9,745 nucleotides of DNA from Syntrophales bacterium (GTDB taxonomy: Bacteria; Desulfobacterota; Syntrophia; Syntrophales; UBA2251), in contig JALNWL010000086.1 of the NCBI GenBank assembly GCA_023230905.1, forward strand, positions 1-9,745, in the 5' to 3' direction. The position numbers were made by a program, and so were the translations under genes. Under the pieces are notes generated by a model. That model was given only the letters and a program-made list of their open reading frames with translations, ran no database searches and had not been told where the DNA came from. Shown piece after piece: positions 1 through 6,709 of this stretch (its first letter is position 1; each line of letters begins with the position of its first letter).

Positions 1-301
1 CGAGATGCCGGTCGATGCAGTTGTAGCTCGCGTTGATCTTGCCGCCGACAAACCATTTCCAGCAGGGGGCATCGCTCGTGTCCAGGGTCGTGTGCCAGTA
101 CTCGTACCAGGACAGGAGATCCGCGTACTCCTTGAAACAGTTCGGGAAGTTTTCCAGGCTGAACCGCTCGAAGACCTTCGGGTCGGTCATGTTGGCCTGG
201 GCCACGAACTGCGCGGACGGGTAGAAGAGTTGCTCCTCCCCCCAGTGTACGGCAATTTCGGCTTCCGACGTTTCCGTAACCTCTTTTTCTCTGCCGCTCA
301 T
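1..301 (-). CDS. acs: Acetyl-CoA synthetase (AMP-forming), N-terminal part, cut by window edge
   Basis: The first 100 residues of a protein that runs off the left edge. Residues about 54-100 match the N-terminal acetyl-CoA synthetase domain (ACAS_N): a segment reading YADLLSWYEYWHTTLD, then WKWFVGGKINASYNCIDRHL at residues 81-100, the family hallmark before the AMP-binding domain. Full enzymes are about 650 residues, so some 85 % is missing here, including the adenylation core. The expected reaction is acetate + ATP + CoA to acetyl-CoA + AMP + PPi, in the cytoplasm; propionyl-CoA synthetase is a less likely alternative. The ATG at 301 is chosen because it opens the homologous frame and has a strong AAGGAGG about six bases upstream; the ATG four bases earlier (305) is in another frame. 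It lies downstream of the DUF362 gene on the same strand, but a 250-bp gap with a terminator-like hairpin suggests a separate transcript. Confidence 0.9.
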   Translation of the reverse strand, partial: MSGREKEVTETSEAEIAVHWGEEQLFYPSAQFVAQANMTDPKVFERFSLENFPNCFKEYADLLSWYEYWHTTLDTSDAPCWKWFVGGKINASYNCIDRHL

Positions 302-413
302 ACATACCCTCCTTTCCTTCTTTAATGCCTGAAAAAACGGGAGTTCGAATGGGGTGAACGGGTTTTGACGGACGACCTGAAGCGGATTACACAGTACAGC
401 GCCACAAAATGCA

Positions 414-445
414 AAACCCCGCTCTCACGTTGAGAATCGGGGTTT
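414..445 (-). terminator. Terminator-like nested hairpin after the DUF362 gene
   Basis: An outer 7-bp stem AAACCCC (414-420) pairs with GGGGTTT (439-445). Inside it a second stem, TCTCA (423-427), pairs with TGAGA (431-435) around a CGT loop. Read on the minus strand, the stem ends in GGGGTTTT followed by an AT-rich stretch, so it could end the CHAT-DUF362 transcript before acs. Read on the plus strand it is followed by CATTTTT, so it may work in both directions. No plus-strand gene in the window needs ending here. Confidence 0.55.
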
Positions 446-458
446 CATTTTTCCGGCC

Positions 459-485
459 ATGACACCCTCCCGGGGGCAGGGTCAT
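459..485. other. Imperfect hairpin beside the terminator
   Basis: ATGA (459-462) pairs with TCAT (482-485), and CCCT (465-468) with AGGG (478-481), with a two-base bulge and a GC-rich loop. It sits 13 bp from the terminator-like hairpin, in the gap between the DUF362 stop codon and acs. It has no T-run of its own. It could stabilise the 3' end of the upstream mRNA or be chance in GC-rich DNA. Apart from these two hairpins I see no gene or convincing promoter in 302-553. Confidence 0.3.
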
Positions 486-553
486 AAAGGGTGAACACCT
501 AAATTCATCGGGCCTGATCATAACCTGAAAATTTTTAAGATCAAGGGATTTTT

Positions 554-1663
554 TCAGAGCATTCTCCGAGCGATCCGGCGGAGGACGGCACCGGCGTGCG
601 TTTCGGCGCTGCGCAGGGCCGCGTGGGGGCAGACCTCGCCGCAGCAGAAGCAGCGGATGCAGCGGTCGTAGTCGAAGACGAGGGCTTTGTCCCGGGTGCG
701 GATCGCCCCGGCGGGGCAGATCTTCTCGCATTCTCCGCAGAGCGTGCAGCGCTCGGCGTCGCAGACGGGCCGCCGGAGGAGGTGGCGCCGGACGAAACCC
801 TGCAGACGCTTCGGGCCGTAGATCAGCGGTCCCGGGCGCGGGAGCCGGAAATCCCGGACCGCGGGGAGATCCCCGTCGAGCTGCACGTCTTCCGGCCAGA
901 GGCCCGCCGTCGTCGCCGCCGCCAGGGAGGGCAACTCCCCCTCGGACAGACCGATCATCCGGCAGACGCAGGCATCCACGGCCAGGGCGCTTCGGCTGCC
1001 GATCAGGACGCCGATCGGCCGGGGCGTGCCGCCTTTCCCCGGACCCTCCCCCTCCATCGCCAGGACCCCGTCGAGCACCGTGAACGCGGGGTTCAGGCGC
1101 CGGCAGATCTGCACGTGCAGGCGGGCGAACATCTGCCGGTCCACGCCGGTGCGCATGTGCCACTCGGGCTTGCGGTAGCCGACGACACAGCCGAAGAGGT
1201 TCTTGACCCCCAGGGTCAGGAGCATGGCGTTGTGCGTTTTGAGCTTGGGCAGGTTCAGGATGACGTCGGCCTCGACGGCCTCGCGGGCGATCTCGATCGC
1301 CCCGAACGGGGGGCCCACGTCGACCGCAACGGATGCCTCGAAGGGCCGGCATTCCACGGGCAGGTCCTTCAGGGCCTCCCGGAGGCCGCCTTCCTTCAGG
1401 ATGCGGGCGAAGGCGCCGATGGCCGGGCTGTCGGCGACGAGCGGCCGGGCGCCGCGTTCGAGGACATATTCGACCGCCGCCCGGACGAGCGAGAAGTGCG
1501 TCAGGACGGCCTCTTCCGGACGCGCCGGGGAGAGCAGGTTGGGCTTGACGAGGACCCGGCCGTCGCGGGGAATGTCCCGGCCGCCCAAGGCGTCGAGCAT
1601 CCCGGCGAAGGTCGCCGCCAGGGCGTCGTCGTAGGCGGCGTTGCGAATGATGACGGGGGGCAT
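554..1663 (-). CDS. DUF362 protein with C-terminal 2x[4Fe-4S] ferredoxin domain
   Basis: A 369-residue protein. Residues about 1-270 form a DUF362 domain: LVKPNLLSP near 38-46, LNLPKLKTHNAMLLTLGVKNLFG at about 136-158 and the glycine-rich MEGEGPGKGG at 203-212, all family signatures. Residues 301-350 carry two CxxCxxCxxxCP clusters, C306/C309/C312/C316 and C335/C338/C341/C345, the pattern of a two-cluster bacterial ferredoxin; C301 and C340 are extra cysteines. No signal peptide or membrane segment is seen, so it is probably cytoplasmic. DUF362 has no settled general function; the ferredoxin part points to electron transfer or redox sensing in an anaerobe. The start at 1663 gives the full domain. 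The gene begins 14 bp after the CHAT gene stops, with an AAAGGG ribosome-binding site overlapping that gap, so the two are probably co-transcribed. The family call is firm; the role is unknown. Confidence 0.9.
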   Translation of the reverse strand: MPPVIIRNAAYDDALAATFAGMLDALGGRDIPRDGRVLVKPNLLSPARPEEAVLTHFSLVRAAVEYVLERGARPLVADSPAIGAFARILKEGGLREALKDLPVECRPFEASVAVDVGPPFGAIEIAREAVEADVILNLPKLKTHNAMLLTLGVKNLFGCVVGYRKPEWHMRTGVDRQMFARLHVQICRRLNPAFTVLDGVLAMEGEGPGKGGTPRPIGVLIGSRSALAVDACVCRMIGLSEGELPSLAAATTAGLWPEDVQLDGDLPAVRDFRLPRPGPLIYGPKRLQGFVRRHLLRRPVCDAERCTLCGECEKICPAGAIRTRDKALVFDYDRCIRCFCCGEVCPHAALRSAETHAGAVLRRIARRML

Positions 1664-1677
1664 GCCATCGACCCTTT

Positions 1678-3957
1678 CTACCCGGACCCGCCGGTAAGCA
1701 GGAACGCGGCCCAGTAATACGGGTGCGGGTATTTTTTCCGGGTGGCGAGCTGGGCCTGTCGCAAGGCCTCCTCCCGGCTCATCATCGATAGATTGGCGTA
1801 GAACGCCACCATGAGATCCCGGGTGGCCTCGTCATCCACCTGCCAGAGGCTGGATACCAGAGAGAGAGCGCCGGCATAGAGGAAGCCGCGCGTGAAGCCG
1901 ACCACCTCATCGCCGGTCGACACCTTTCCCAGGGCCGTCTCGCAGCCGCTCAAGGTCACCAGGTCGGCGTTCAGGGACAACCGATACAGGTCCCCCGCCC
2001 TCAGCATCCCGTCTCCACTTCCGTCCGCCGCGAGCAGCAGCGCCGAGTCGAGCGGCCGATCCGGATCGAAGAGCCCGTGGACGGCCAGGTGGATGACGGC
2101 ATAGTCGCCGGCCAGATTCACGAGGTTGGCCCTGGAGGCCTCGCCGCGCAGAAGCACCCGGGACTGGGGAAGGATCTTCCCGATGGCCAGGGCCTCGTCC
2201 TGCGCAAACCTCAAATCGTATTTCGGATCGCTAAGCTTCGGATTGCCGAGAATCAGGGCGCCCCGACGCCCCCGCGACGTCCGTTCCTTGAGGAAACTCA
2301 AAACGCTGGCGCTGGGCAGCATCCGGATGCTGAAGCGCTCGATCAGGGAGGCGTTGCCGTCGGAAAGGGCGGCAAAAGGCAGGTAGTGCAAGGCCCCGTG
2401 CGGAACGATGATCAGTTTCCCCGTCCGGATGGCCGGCACCATCGGCGCCAGGAGCTGCCGGTAGAGCGTCCGGCCGTACCGGTCGACTTCCCGCGGATCA
2501 CGGGCCGCGATCTGCCTGCGGAAGACGTCAACGGTCCCTTCCAGGTTCTCGGCCGGGAGCTTCTGCGCCCCGATCGTCCGGCCCGTCAAAATGAAGGCAT
2601 ACCAGTCCCGGCCCGTGGAATAGTATTCGAGCAGGGTCTCGTCATCCTTCAGCCTGTTTTGGATGTCGGCGGTGGACGGAATCGTCACGGAAACGAGCGC
2701 CGCCAGTTCCGGCGCCTTTTCCTGCAGGTCCTTTCTCAGCGCCAGGACGACCGAACGGGTTTTGCTCCGGTCCGCCACATCCTGACCCTGAGCGACGACG
2801 GTGAGGTCGTTTTCCGCCTTGTCCAGTTCGGCCAGCGTCGTCCGGACCTGCTCCACCCGTCCGCCGTGCGAAGGGATGTTTTTTTGCGAAGCCAGCAGGT
2901 CCACCAGGGCGCGGGCCTTGGCGCGCTCCACGCAGGCAAAGGCTTCCGCATAACGGCCATCCGCGAGAAGCAGGGCCGTCAGTTGCGCGTAGACCTCCTG
3001 CTTGTCGCCGACGAAGCCGATGCGTCCGGCCTCGGAATGGATCGACGCGCGCTGCCTCTCGATGACGTCAACGGCCTTTTTGAGCAGGGCCTCCGCCTCG
3101 CTTTTCCGGCCTTCGGCCAAGGCGATCTTGGCCCGGTCCAGGAGGACGATCCAGTAGATGCCGCCGATCTGTTCGATCTGGGGGTGTCCCAGGAGCCGAT
3201 CGTATCCCTCCCTTGCCTCCTGGACGCTTCCGGTCTCGTAAAGGCTTTTCGACAGAATGAAGAGGTTGGGGATCTCCTGGAAGGTCTGGTCGTAGAAGGC
3301 CGTGATGGCGCCCGTCACTTTCGCATCGGGATGCCGGATCGCGGCCAGCGCGGAATCGTATTCCCTGAGCGCCATGTGGATTCGCGCCAGGGCGCCGTAT
3401 TTTTCCGGCCCGTTCATGACCGTGATGGTCACGCCCTGCAGGGATTGAACGATCTTCCGTGCCTGGACGCCATCGCCGGCCAGGGCGTAGGCGACCCCCA
3501 GGATGTCGTAGGTGTTGATGAGCTGGGATGTATAGAATCCCCCCTGGTCGCGTCCGCCCTCATGCAGCAGCTTGTAAGCGAGGCGGCCCTCTTCGATGGC
3601 CTTACGGGGCTCGCCCTGATCCAGGTAGACCTGCCCCCGCAGGATTTGCGGATAGACGGCCAGGTCGGTGCCGACCAGCGTCCGGTCACCCGCGTCGATT
3701 TGCTTCTGCAGCAGATCCGTGACGGCGAGCGCCTTTGCATAATCGCGAATCCCGACGTAAGAGGCGGCCAGAAAATAGAGCTGGGCGGAAGGAACCGTCT
3801 CGCCCGCATCGAGACTGGGCTGGAGCATCCGGATGATCTCATGGATCTGCTGTTTCTGGGCATAGCTGGCCAGTTGGATGTCCTTCGACAGGGAACAGCC
3901 GGCGAGGACGACGGCGCACAGGACGCTGGCCCATCTTGCGCAATACTGTTTGAACAT
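1678..3957 (-). CDS. TPR-CHAT domain lipoprotein (caspase-like peptidase)
   Basis: A 759-residue protein. Residues 1-20 form a lipoprotein signal peptide (positive start, hydrophobic stretch, LAG then C21); serine at +2 suggests outer-membrane sorting. Residues about 28-350 are helical with TPR-like repeats, for example 55-80, 148-170, 185-206, 240-257, 279-296 and 326-348. A helical linker (365-420) leads to the CHAT domain (about 440-759). The predicted catalytic dyad is intact: H627 in HLAVHG and C672 in LVTLSGCETALG; GNPKL (571-575) and SSLWQVDDEATRDLM (702-716) are also typical. CHAT proteins are caspase/separase-like cysteine peptidases, often activated through their TPRs by a partner. 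Most known ones are cytoplasmic, so export is unusual. The ATG at 3957 is preferred over one 90 bases upstream (4047): it puts the signal peptide at the N-terminus and has purine-rich AAGGGGAAAAGGG directly before it. The substrate is unknown. Confidence 0.88.
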   Translation of the reverse strand: MFKQYCARWASVLCAVVLAGCSLSKDIQLASYAQKQQIHEIIRMLQPSLDAGETVPSAQLYFLAASYVGIRDYAKALAVTDLLQKQIDAGDRTLVGTDLAVYPQILRGQVYLDQGEPRKAIEEGRLAYKLLHEGGRDQGGFYTSQLINTYDILGVAYALAGDGVQARKIVQSLQGVTITVMNGPEKYGALARIHMALREYDSALAAIRHPDAKVTGAITAFYDQTFQEIPNLFILSKSLYETGSVQEAREGYDRLLGHPQIEQIGGIYWIVLLDRAKIALAEGRKSEAEALLKKAVDVIERQRASIHSEAGRIGFVGDKQEVYAQLTALLLADGRYAEAFACVERAKARALVDLLASQKNIPSHGGRVEQVRTTLAELDKAENDLTVVAQGQDVADRSKTRSVVLALRKDLQEKAPELAALVSVTIPSTADIQNRLKDDETLLEYYSTGRDWYAFILTGRTIGAQKLPAENLEGTVDVFRRQIAARDPREVDRYGRTLYRQLLAPMVPAIRTGKLIIVPHGALHYLPFAALSDGNASLIERFSIRMLPSASVLSFLKERTSRGRRGALILGNPKLSDPKYDLRFAQDEALAIGKILPQSRVLLRGEASRANLVNLAGDYAVIHLAVHGLFDPDRPLDSALLLAADGSGDGMLRAGDLYRLSLNADLVTLSGCETALGKVSTGDEVVGFTRGFLYAGALSLVSSLWQVDDEATRDLMVAFYANLSMMSREEALRQAQLATRKKYPHPYYWAAFLLTGGSG

Positions 3958-4036
3958 CCCTTTTCCCCTTCCCATGAATCGCGTCGCTTCGCCCCTGCCC
4001 TCCCTGACGCCGCCCCGGCGTCTTCCCCCGCACTCG

Positions 4037-4142
4037 CCGGAAGGCATCCATCGCCGTTTTCCGTTCGGCGTGGAACGTCATATGATCGGTTCTCAACCTC
4101 GTTTCCCCCGGAAGGCCCCCATCGCCGTTGCCCATTCGGCGT
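4037..4142 (-). repeat. Two 35-nt imperfect direct repeats upstream of the CHAT gene
   Basis: Copies at 4037-4071 and 4108-4142 match at 30 of 35 positions and are 71 bp apart start to start. On the minus strand each reads ACGCCGAA, five variable bases, AACGGCGATGG, two variable bases, then GCCTTCCGG. In each copy CGCCG can pair with CGGCG around a nine-base loop; a CTTCC can also pair with a GGAAG a little downstream in the copy nearer the CHAT gene, and more weakly in the other. The 71-bp offset is not a multiple of three and the reading frames differ, so this is not a protein repeat. The pair occupies about half of the 215-bp gap between the hydrolase stop and the CHAT start, where a leader or promoter is expected. 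I cannot match it to a known riboswitch. Confidence 0.6.
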
Positions 4143-4172
4143 ACATCAAGGCCGGAGGAATCCCGAAGGCGG

Positions 4173-5150
4173 TCACAATTGATCGAAGGCGCTCCGGATG
4201 GCGGCGAGGAAGGTCCGCCGGTGGAAGAGAAAGGCCCCGATGTGCCCCGTGTTCAGCCACTGGAGATGGCTCCCCGGCCAGTGGGCGTGCAGGCGCTCAG
4301 CCGCCGCCGGGGGGATGTAGGCGTCCCGCTTGGCGGCCACGAGATAAGCCGCGTCCGGGCGGGCCGGCGGGGGCAGGCGGCGCAGGTCCGACAGGTCCAG
4401 GAGCGTCCGCATGAATTCAACGGCCGCCCCCTTTCCGTCCAACTGGCGGTTGAGGACGTCCCAGGCGAGATAGTGCTTGAGTACGCCCTCCGTAAAGACC
4501 GCGCTCGCCGAGTTGGGGGTGATGAAGGAGGCGATCGCCACGGGCCGTTCGGCGAGAACGCCGACCTGGGCGGCCATTCCGCCCCCCATGCTGACGCCGG
4601 ACACCCCGATCCGCTCGCAGCCCGCCTCGGCGAGCCAGTGGACCAGGGCCCGCCCCTCCAGAACGGTGGCGCCCCCCATCGCCCACAGGTCGCTGAAGCG
4701 GTTGAGCATCTTGCCGTGCTGGTCCGGCGGGCGCCGCCGGCCGTAGAAGGGATTTTCGAGGAGGAGCGAACCGATGCCCTCCCGGACGAGAGGCAGGGCC
4801 AGGGCCCGCCGCCGCCGGTCGAAGCCCTCGTCCCCCGTGGCCGCAAAATGCACGCAGACCGGGGTCCGGGCGTCCGCGTCACGGGGCAGGATCCGTTCCA
4901 CATACGCCGTCCGGCTGGCCTTCGGGAGGCCCTCGCCGGAAAAAGGACTGGCAAAGGACCCGGCCTGGAGGACGGCCCCCGGCGTGTCCCGGGGCGGCTC
5001 CCAGTCGATGCGAATCGCCGGCGCCGGCGTTTGGACGAGGCCCTCCCGGGCCAGCCGCTCGAGCCTCGGCAGGTCACCCCAGCCGTCGCGGAAGAAGAGG
5101 CGTTTGTTGGATTGGCTCGCGTAAAGCCGGTCGAGCAGACTGGCGGCCAT
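4173..5150 (-). CDS. Alpha/beta hydrolase, ABHD18 (DUF2048)-like
   Basis: A 325-residue cytoplasmic-looking protein. The nucleophile elbow is GVSGVSMGGG with Ser187. The conserved ABHD18-type stretch LENPFYGRRRPPDQ (131-144), followed by RFSDLWAMGGATVLEG (151-166), precedes it. Candidate acid Asp276 (AAKRDAYIP) and His303 (NTGHIGAF) complete a plausible Ser-Asp-His triad. No signal peptide is seen. ABHD18-like hydrolases are poorly characterised; an ester, thioester or lipid substrate is possible but cannot be read from the sequence. The start at 5150 gives a protein of normal length but has only a weak AGAAGAA upstream. The gene is divergent from the dehydratase-family pair across a 248-bp gap, and on the same strand as the CHAT gene 215 bp downstream. 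A role in acyl-CoA metabolism with its divergent neighbours is guesswork. Confidence 0.85.
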   Translation of the reverse strand: MAASLLDRLYASQSNKRLFFRDGWGDLPRLERLAREGLVQTPAPAIRIDWEPPRDTPGAVLQAGSFASPFSGEGLPKASRTAYVERILPRDADARTPVCVHFAATGDEGFDRRRRALALPLVREGIGSLLLENPFYGRRRPPDQHGKMLNRFSDLWAMGGATVLEGRALVHWLAEAGCERIGVSGVSMGGGMAAQVGVLAERPVAIASFITPNSASAVFTEGVLKHYLAWDVLNRQLDGKGAAVEFMRTLLDLSDLRRLPPPARPDAAYLVAAKRDAYIPPAAAERLHAHWPGSHLQWLNTGHIGAFLFHRRTFLAAIRSAFDQL

Positions 5151-5182
5151 GGCAGATTCTTCTATGAGTTTGAGGTGTTCTT

Positions 5183-5207
5183 TGCTATAAACGGACCCCT
5201 CGGGGGT
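5183..5207 (+). promoter_or_regulatory. Possible extended -10 promoter with hairpin at the expected start
   Basis: TGCTATAAA (5183-5191) has the TGn plus TATAAA form of an extended -10 box and would drive the divergent dehydratase-family genes. No good -35 box is seen 17 bp upstream. Directly after it, ACCCC (5195-5199) pairs with GGGGT (5203-5207) around a three-base loop, near where transcription would start. The rest of the 248-bp divergent gap (5151-5398) holds no gene; TGTGGT (5337-5342) and ACCACA (5375-5380) form a wider inverted repeat just ahead of the ribosome-binding site. Confidence 0.35.
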
Positions 5208-5383
5208 TCGCGTCCGGAATGAACGTCAAGCGGCCGGTCCCTGAGAACGCGCAATCCCCGTTCCATCACCGGATCGGTCCCGACCGCCGCCCGCCAAGAT
5301 CGCGTCGGGGCGAAGATGACCGGAAACGAGCACTTATGTGGTCCATTCGTAACGTGACCGCGGGGGGTTTGTCAACCACAATT

Positions 5384-5390
5384 CGGGAGG
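5384..5390 (+). promoter_or_regulatory. Ribosome-binding site that sets a GTG start
   Basis: CGGGAGG ends eight bases before an in-frame GTG at 5399. This is the best-placed Shine-Dalgarno in the region and favours the GTG over in-frame ATGs at 5219 and 5336, which would add N-terminal sequence with no family resemblance. Confidence 0.65.
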
Positions 5391-5398
5391 AACAGGCG

Positions 5399-6550
5399 GT
5401 GGCGGGATGTCGTCGGAGACGTGAAACCGCGTGGGACGGTGTGGCATGGCGCGACGCCGTGGCGAACCATCCGGACCTCCTGAAGGCGGAAAAGGCGCGT
5501 TCCCGGCGGACCCTGCTCGGCACCCTGTGCGCCCACACGCCGGTCGAGATCTTCCACGCCTTCGACATCGTCCCCGTCCGGCTGTGGGGGGCGGGCGCCG
5601 ACCCCGGCGGCGCGGACCCGCTGCTGCAATCGTTCATCTGCCCACCCGTCCGTCAGATCATGGCGATGGGCCTGGCCGGCCGCTACGACTTCCTGGACGG
5701 CCTCGTCCACGCCTACTCCTGCGACGCCGCCTGCGGCCTCTTCAACATCTGGCGGCGCAATCTGCACCCAAAATTCGCCTTTCAGCTCAGCCTGCCCTAC
5801 ATGGACACGCCGGAGGCGCTCGCCTACGCGCAGGTGGAGTTCCGGCGGCTGATCGCGGCCCTGGAAACCCTGACGGACAGGGCGTACGAGCCGGAGCGCC
5901 TGCGCGCGGCGATCGGCCTGTACCGGGAGGCCCGGGCGCTCCTGCGCCGGGCCTATGCGCACAAGCGGCAGGACGGCGGCCCGTCCTACGCGGACCTCTA
6001 CCGCCTGAGCCTGGCCCTGCAGGTGTTCCCCGTCGAGACCGTCCTGCCGTGGCTCACGGCCTTCGACGCCGCCGCGGACGGACCGGCGGTTGCCGGCGAC
6101 GCCGGGACGACGCGCCTGATGATCTCCGGGAGCCTCTGCGCCGACGAGGCCCTCTTCACCGAGATTGCCGCCCTGGGCGGGAACATCGTCTTGGACGACA
6201 CCTGCATCGGCTACCGGACGCTCCTGGGCGAGGCTGCGCCGGAGGGCGATCCCCTGACGGCCCTGGCCCGGCATCACCTCGCCCGCCCGCCGTGCAGCGC
6301 CCGTGCCGACTTTCCGGCGCGACGCGCCTACTTCCGCGAACAGATCGAGGCCTTCCGCGTGGAGGCGGTCGTCTTCATCCACCAGAAGTTCTGCGACCCC
6401 CACCTGGCCGACCACCCCTTCCTCAAGACGGTCCTGGAGGAACGCGGGATCCCGTCCCTGCAGGTCGAACTGGAGGGAGAAGGCCTGACCGGACAGATCC
6501 GGACGCGCCTGGAGGGATTCTTCGAGATGATCGGGAAAAACAGGCCTTAG
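5399..6550 (+). CDS. 2-hydroxyacyl-CoA dehydratase / benzoyl-CoA reductase family subunit (BcrC/HgdC-like)
   Basis: A 383-residue protein from the GTG at 5399, a normal length for the smaller subunit of this family. Family features: GTLCAHTPVEIFHAFDIVPVRL at about 41-62 (Cys44), FICPPVRQIM at 79-88 (Cys81), HAYSCDAACGLF at 104-115, and in the C-terminal half DDTCIGYR (266-273) and HQKFCDPH (328-335). Cys44, Cys81 and Cys332 sit where family members place [4Fe-4S] ligands; that assignment is an inference. Such enzymes use low-potential electrons for radical dehydration of (R)-2-hydroxyacyl-CoAs or reduction of aromatic-ring CoA esters, after electron delivery by an ATP-dependent activator. The partner subunit follows 159 bp downstream; the activator is not in the window. 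The substrate is not predictable from this sequence. Family call firm, subunit label moderate. Confidence 0.85.
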   Translation: MAGCRRRRETAWDGVAWRDAVANHPDLLKAEKARSRRTLLGTLCAHTPVEIFHAFDIVPVRLWGAGADPGGADPLLQSFICPPVRQIMAMGLAGRYDFLDGLVHAYSCDAACGLFNIWRRNLHPKFAFQLSLPYMDTPEALAYAQVEFRRLIAALETLTDRAYEPERLRAAIGLYREARALLRRAYAHKRQDGGPSYADLYRLSLALQVFPVETVLPWLTAFDAAADGPAVAGDAGTTRLMISGSLCADEALFTEIAALGGNIVLDDTCIGYRTLLGEAAPEGDPLTALARHHLARPPCSARADFPARRAYFREQIEAFRVEAVVFIHQKFCDPHLADHPFLKTVLEERGIPSLQVELEGEGLTGQIRTRLEGFFEMIGKNRP

Positions 6551-6576
6551 ACAACAGGCGACAGGCGGCTGACGCC

Positions 6577-6665
6577 GGGGAAAAGGCGATCGGCCGGAGG
6601 TCGACGGTCAAAGACGGAAGGGGCGCAAGCGGCGGGGAGAAAGCGAACGGCCGGGGGCCAGAGGT
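6577..6665 (+). repeat. Degenerate direct repeat between the two dehydratase-family genes
   Basis: A 21-nt unit starting GGGGAAAAGGCGATCGGCCG (6577) recurs 57 bp later as GGGGAGAAAGCGAACGGCCG (6634), 18 of 21 matching, and each is followed shortly by GAGGTC or GGAGGTC. A tandem ACAGGCG pair lies just upstream (6554-6567). The whole 159-bp gap (6551-6709) is purine- and GC-rich. Reading on past the upstream stop in another frame gives GEKAIGRRSTV and GEKANGRGPEV, but there is no start codon or domain to support a gene. It is probably a decayed intergenic repeat. Confidence 0.45.
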
Positions 6666-6709
6666 CTAAAACAGACGGGGCGGCGGCCCGCATTCGCGGC
6701 GGGAGACAG

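Noticed and set aside
387..1352. A 321-codon minus-strand frame overlapping the DUF362 gene
   Set aside because: Arginine- and proline-rich shadow frame of the DUF362 gene; its tail reads through the terminator hairpin.
1678..3957. Link between the TPR-CHAT protein and CRISPR, as in type III-E Craspase
   Set aside because: It carries a lipoprotein signal peptide, lies on the opposite strand about 4.4 kb from the cas genes, and the cas gene present is type I cas3, not the type III-E effector.
3839..4135. A possible 98-residue small protein upstream of and overlapping the CHAT gene start
   Set aside because: Out of frame with the lipoprotein signal peptide, runs through the 35-nt repeats in changing frames, and has no recognisable domain.
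2077..4182. A 701-codon open frame on the plus strand, opposite the CHAT gene
   Set aside because: It is antisense to a protein with signal peptide, TPRs and a complete CHAT domain; its own translation shows no domain and the low-complexity look of GC-rich antisense frames.
5219..5398. A longer N-terminus for the first dehydratase-family subunit, starting at ATG 5219 or 5336
   Set aside because: The extra residues have no family resemblance, and the GTG at 5399 has a well-placed GGGAGG.
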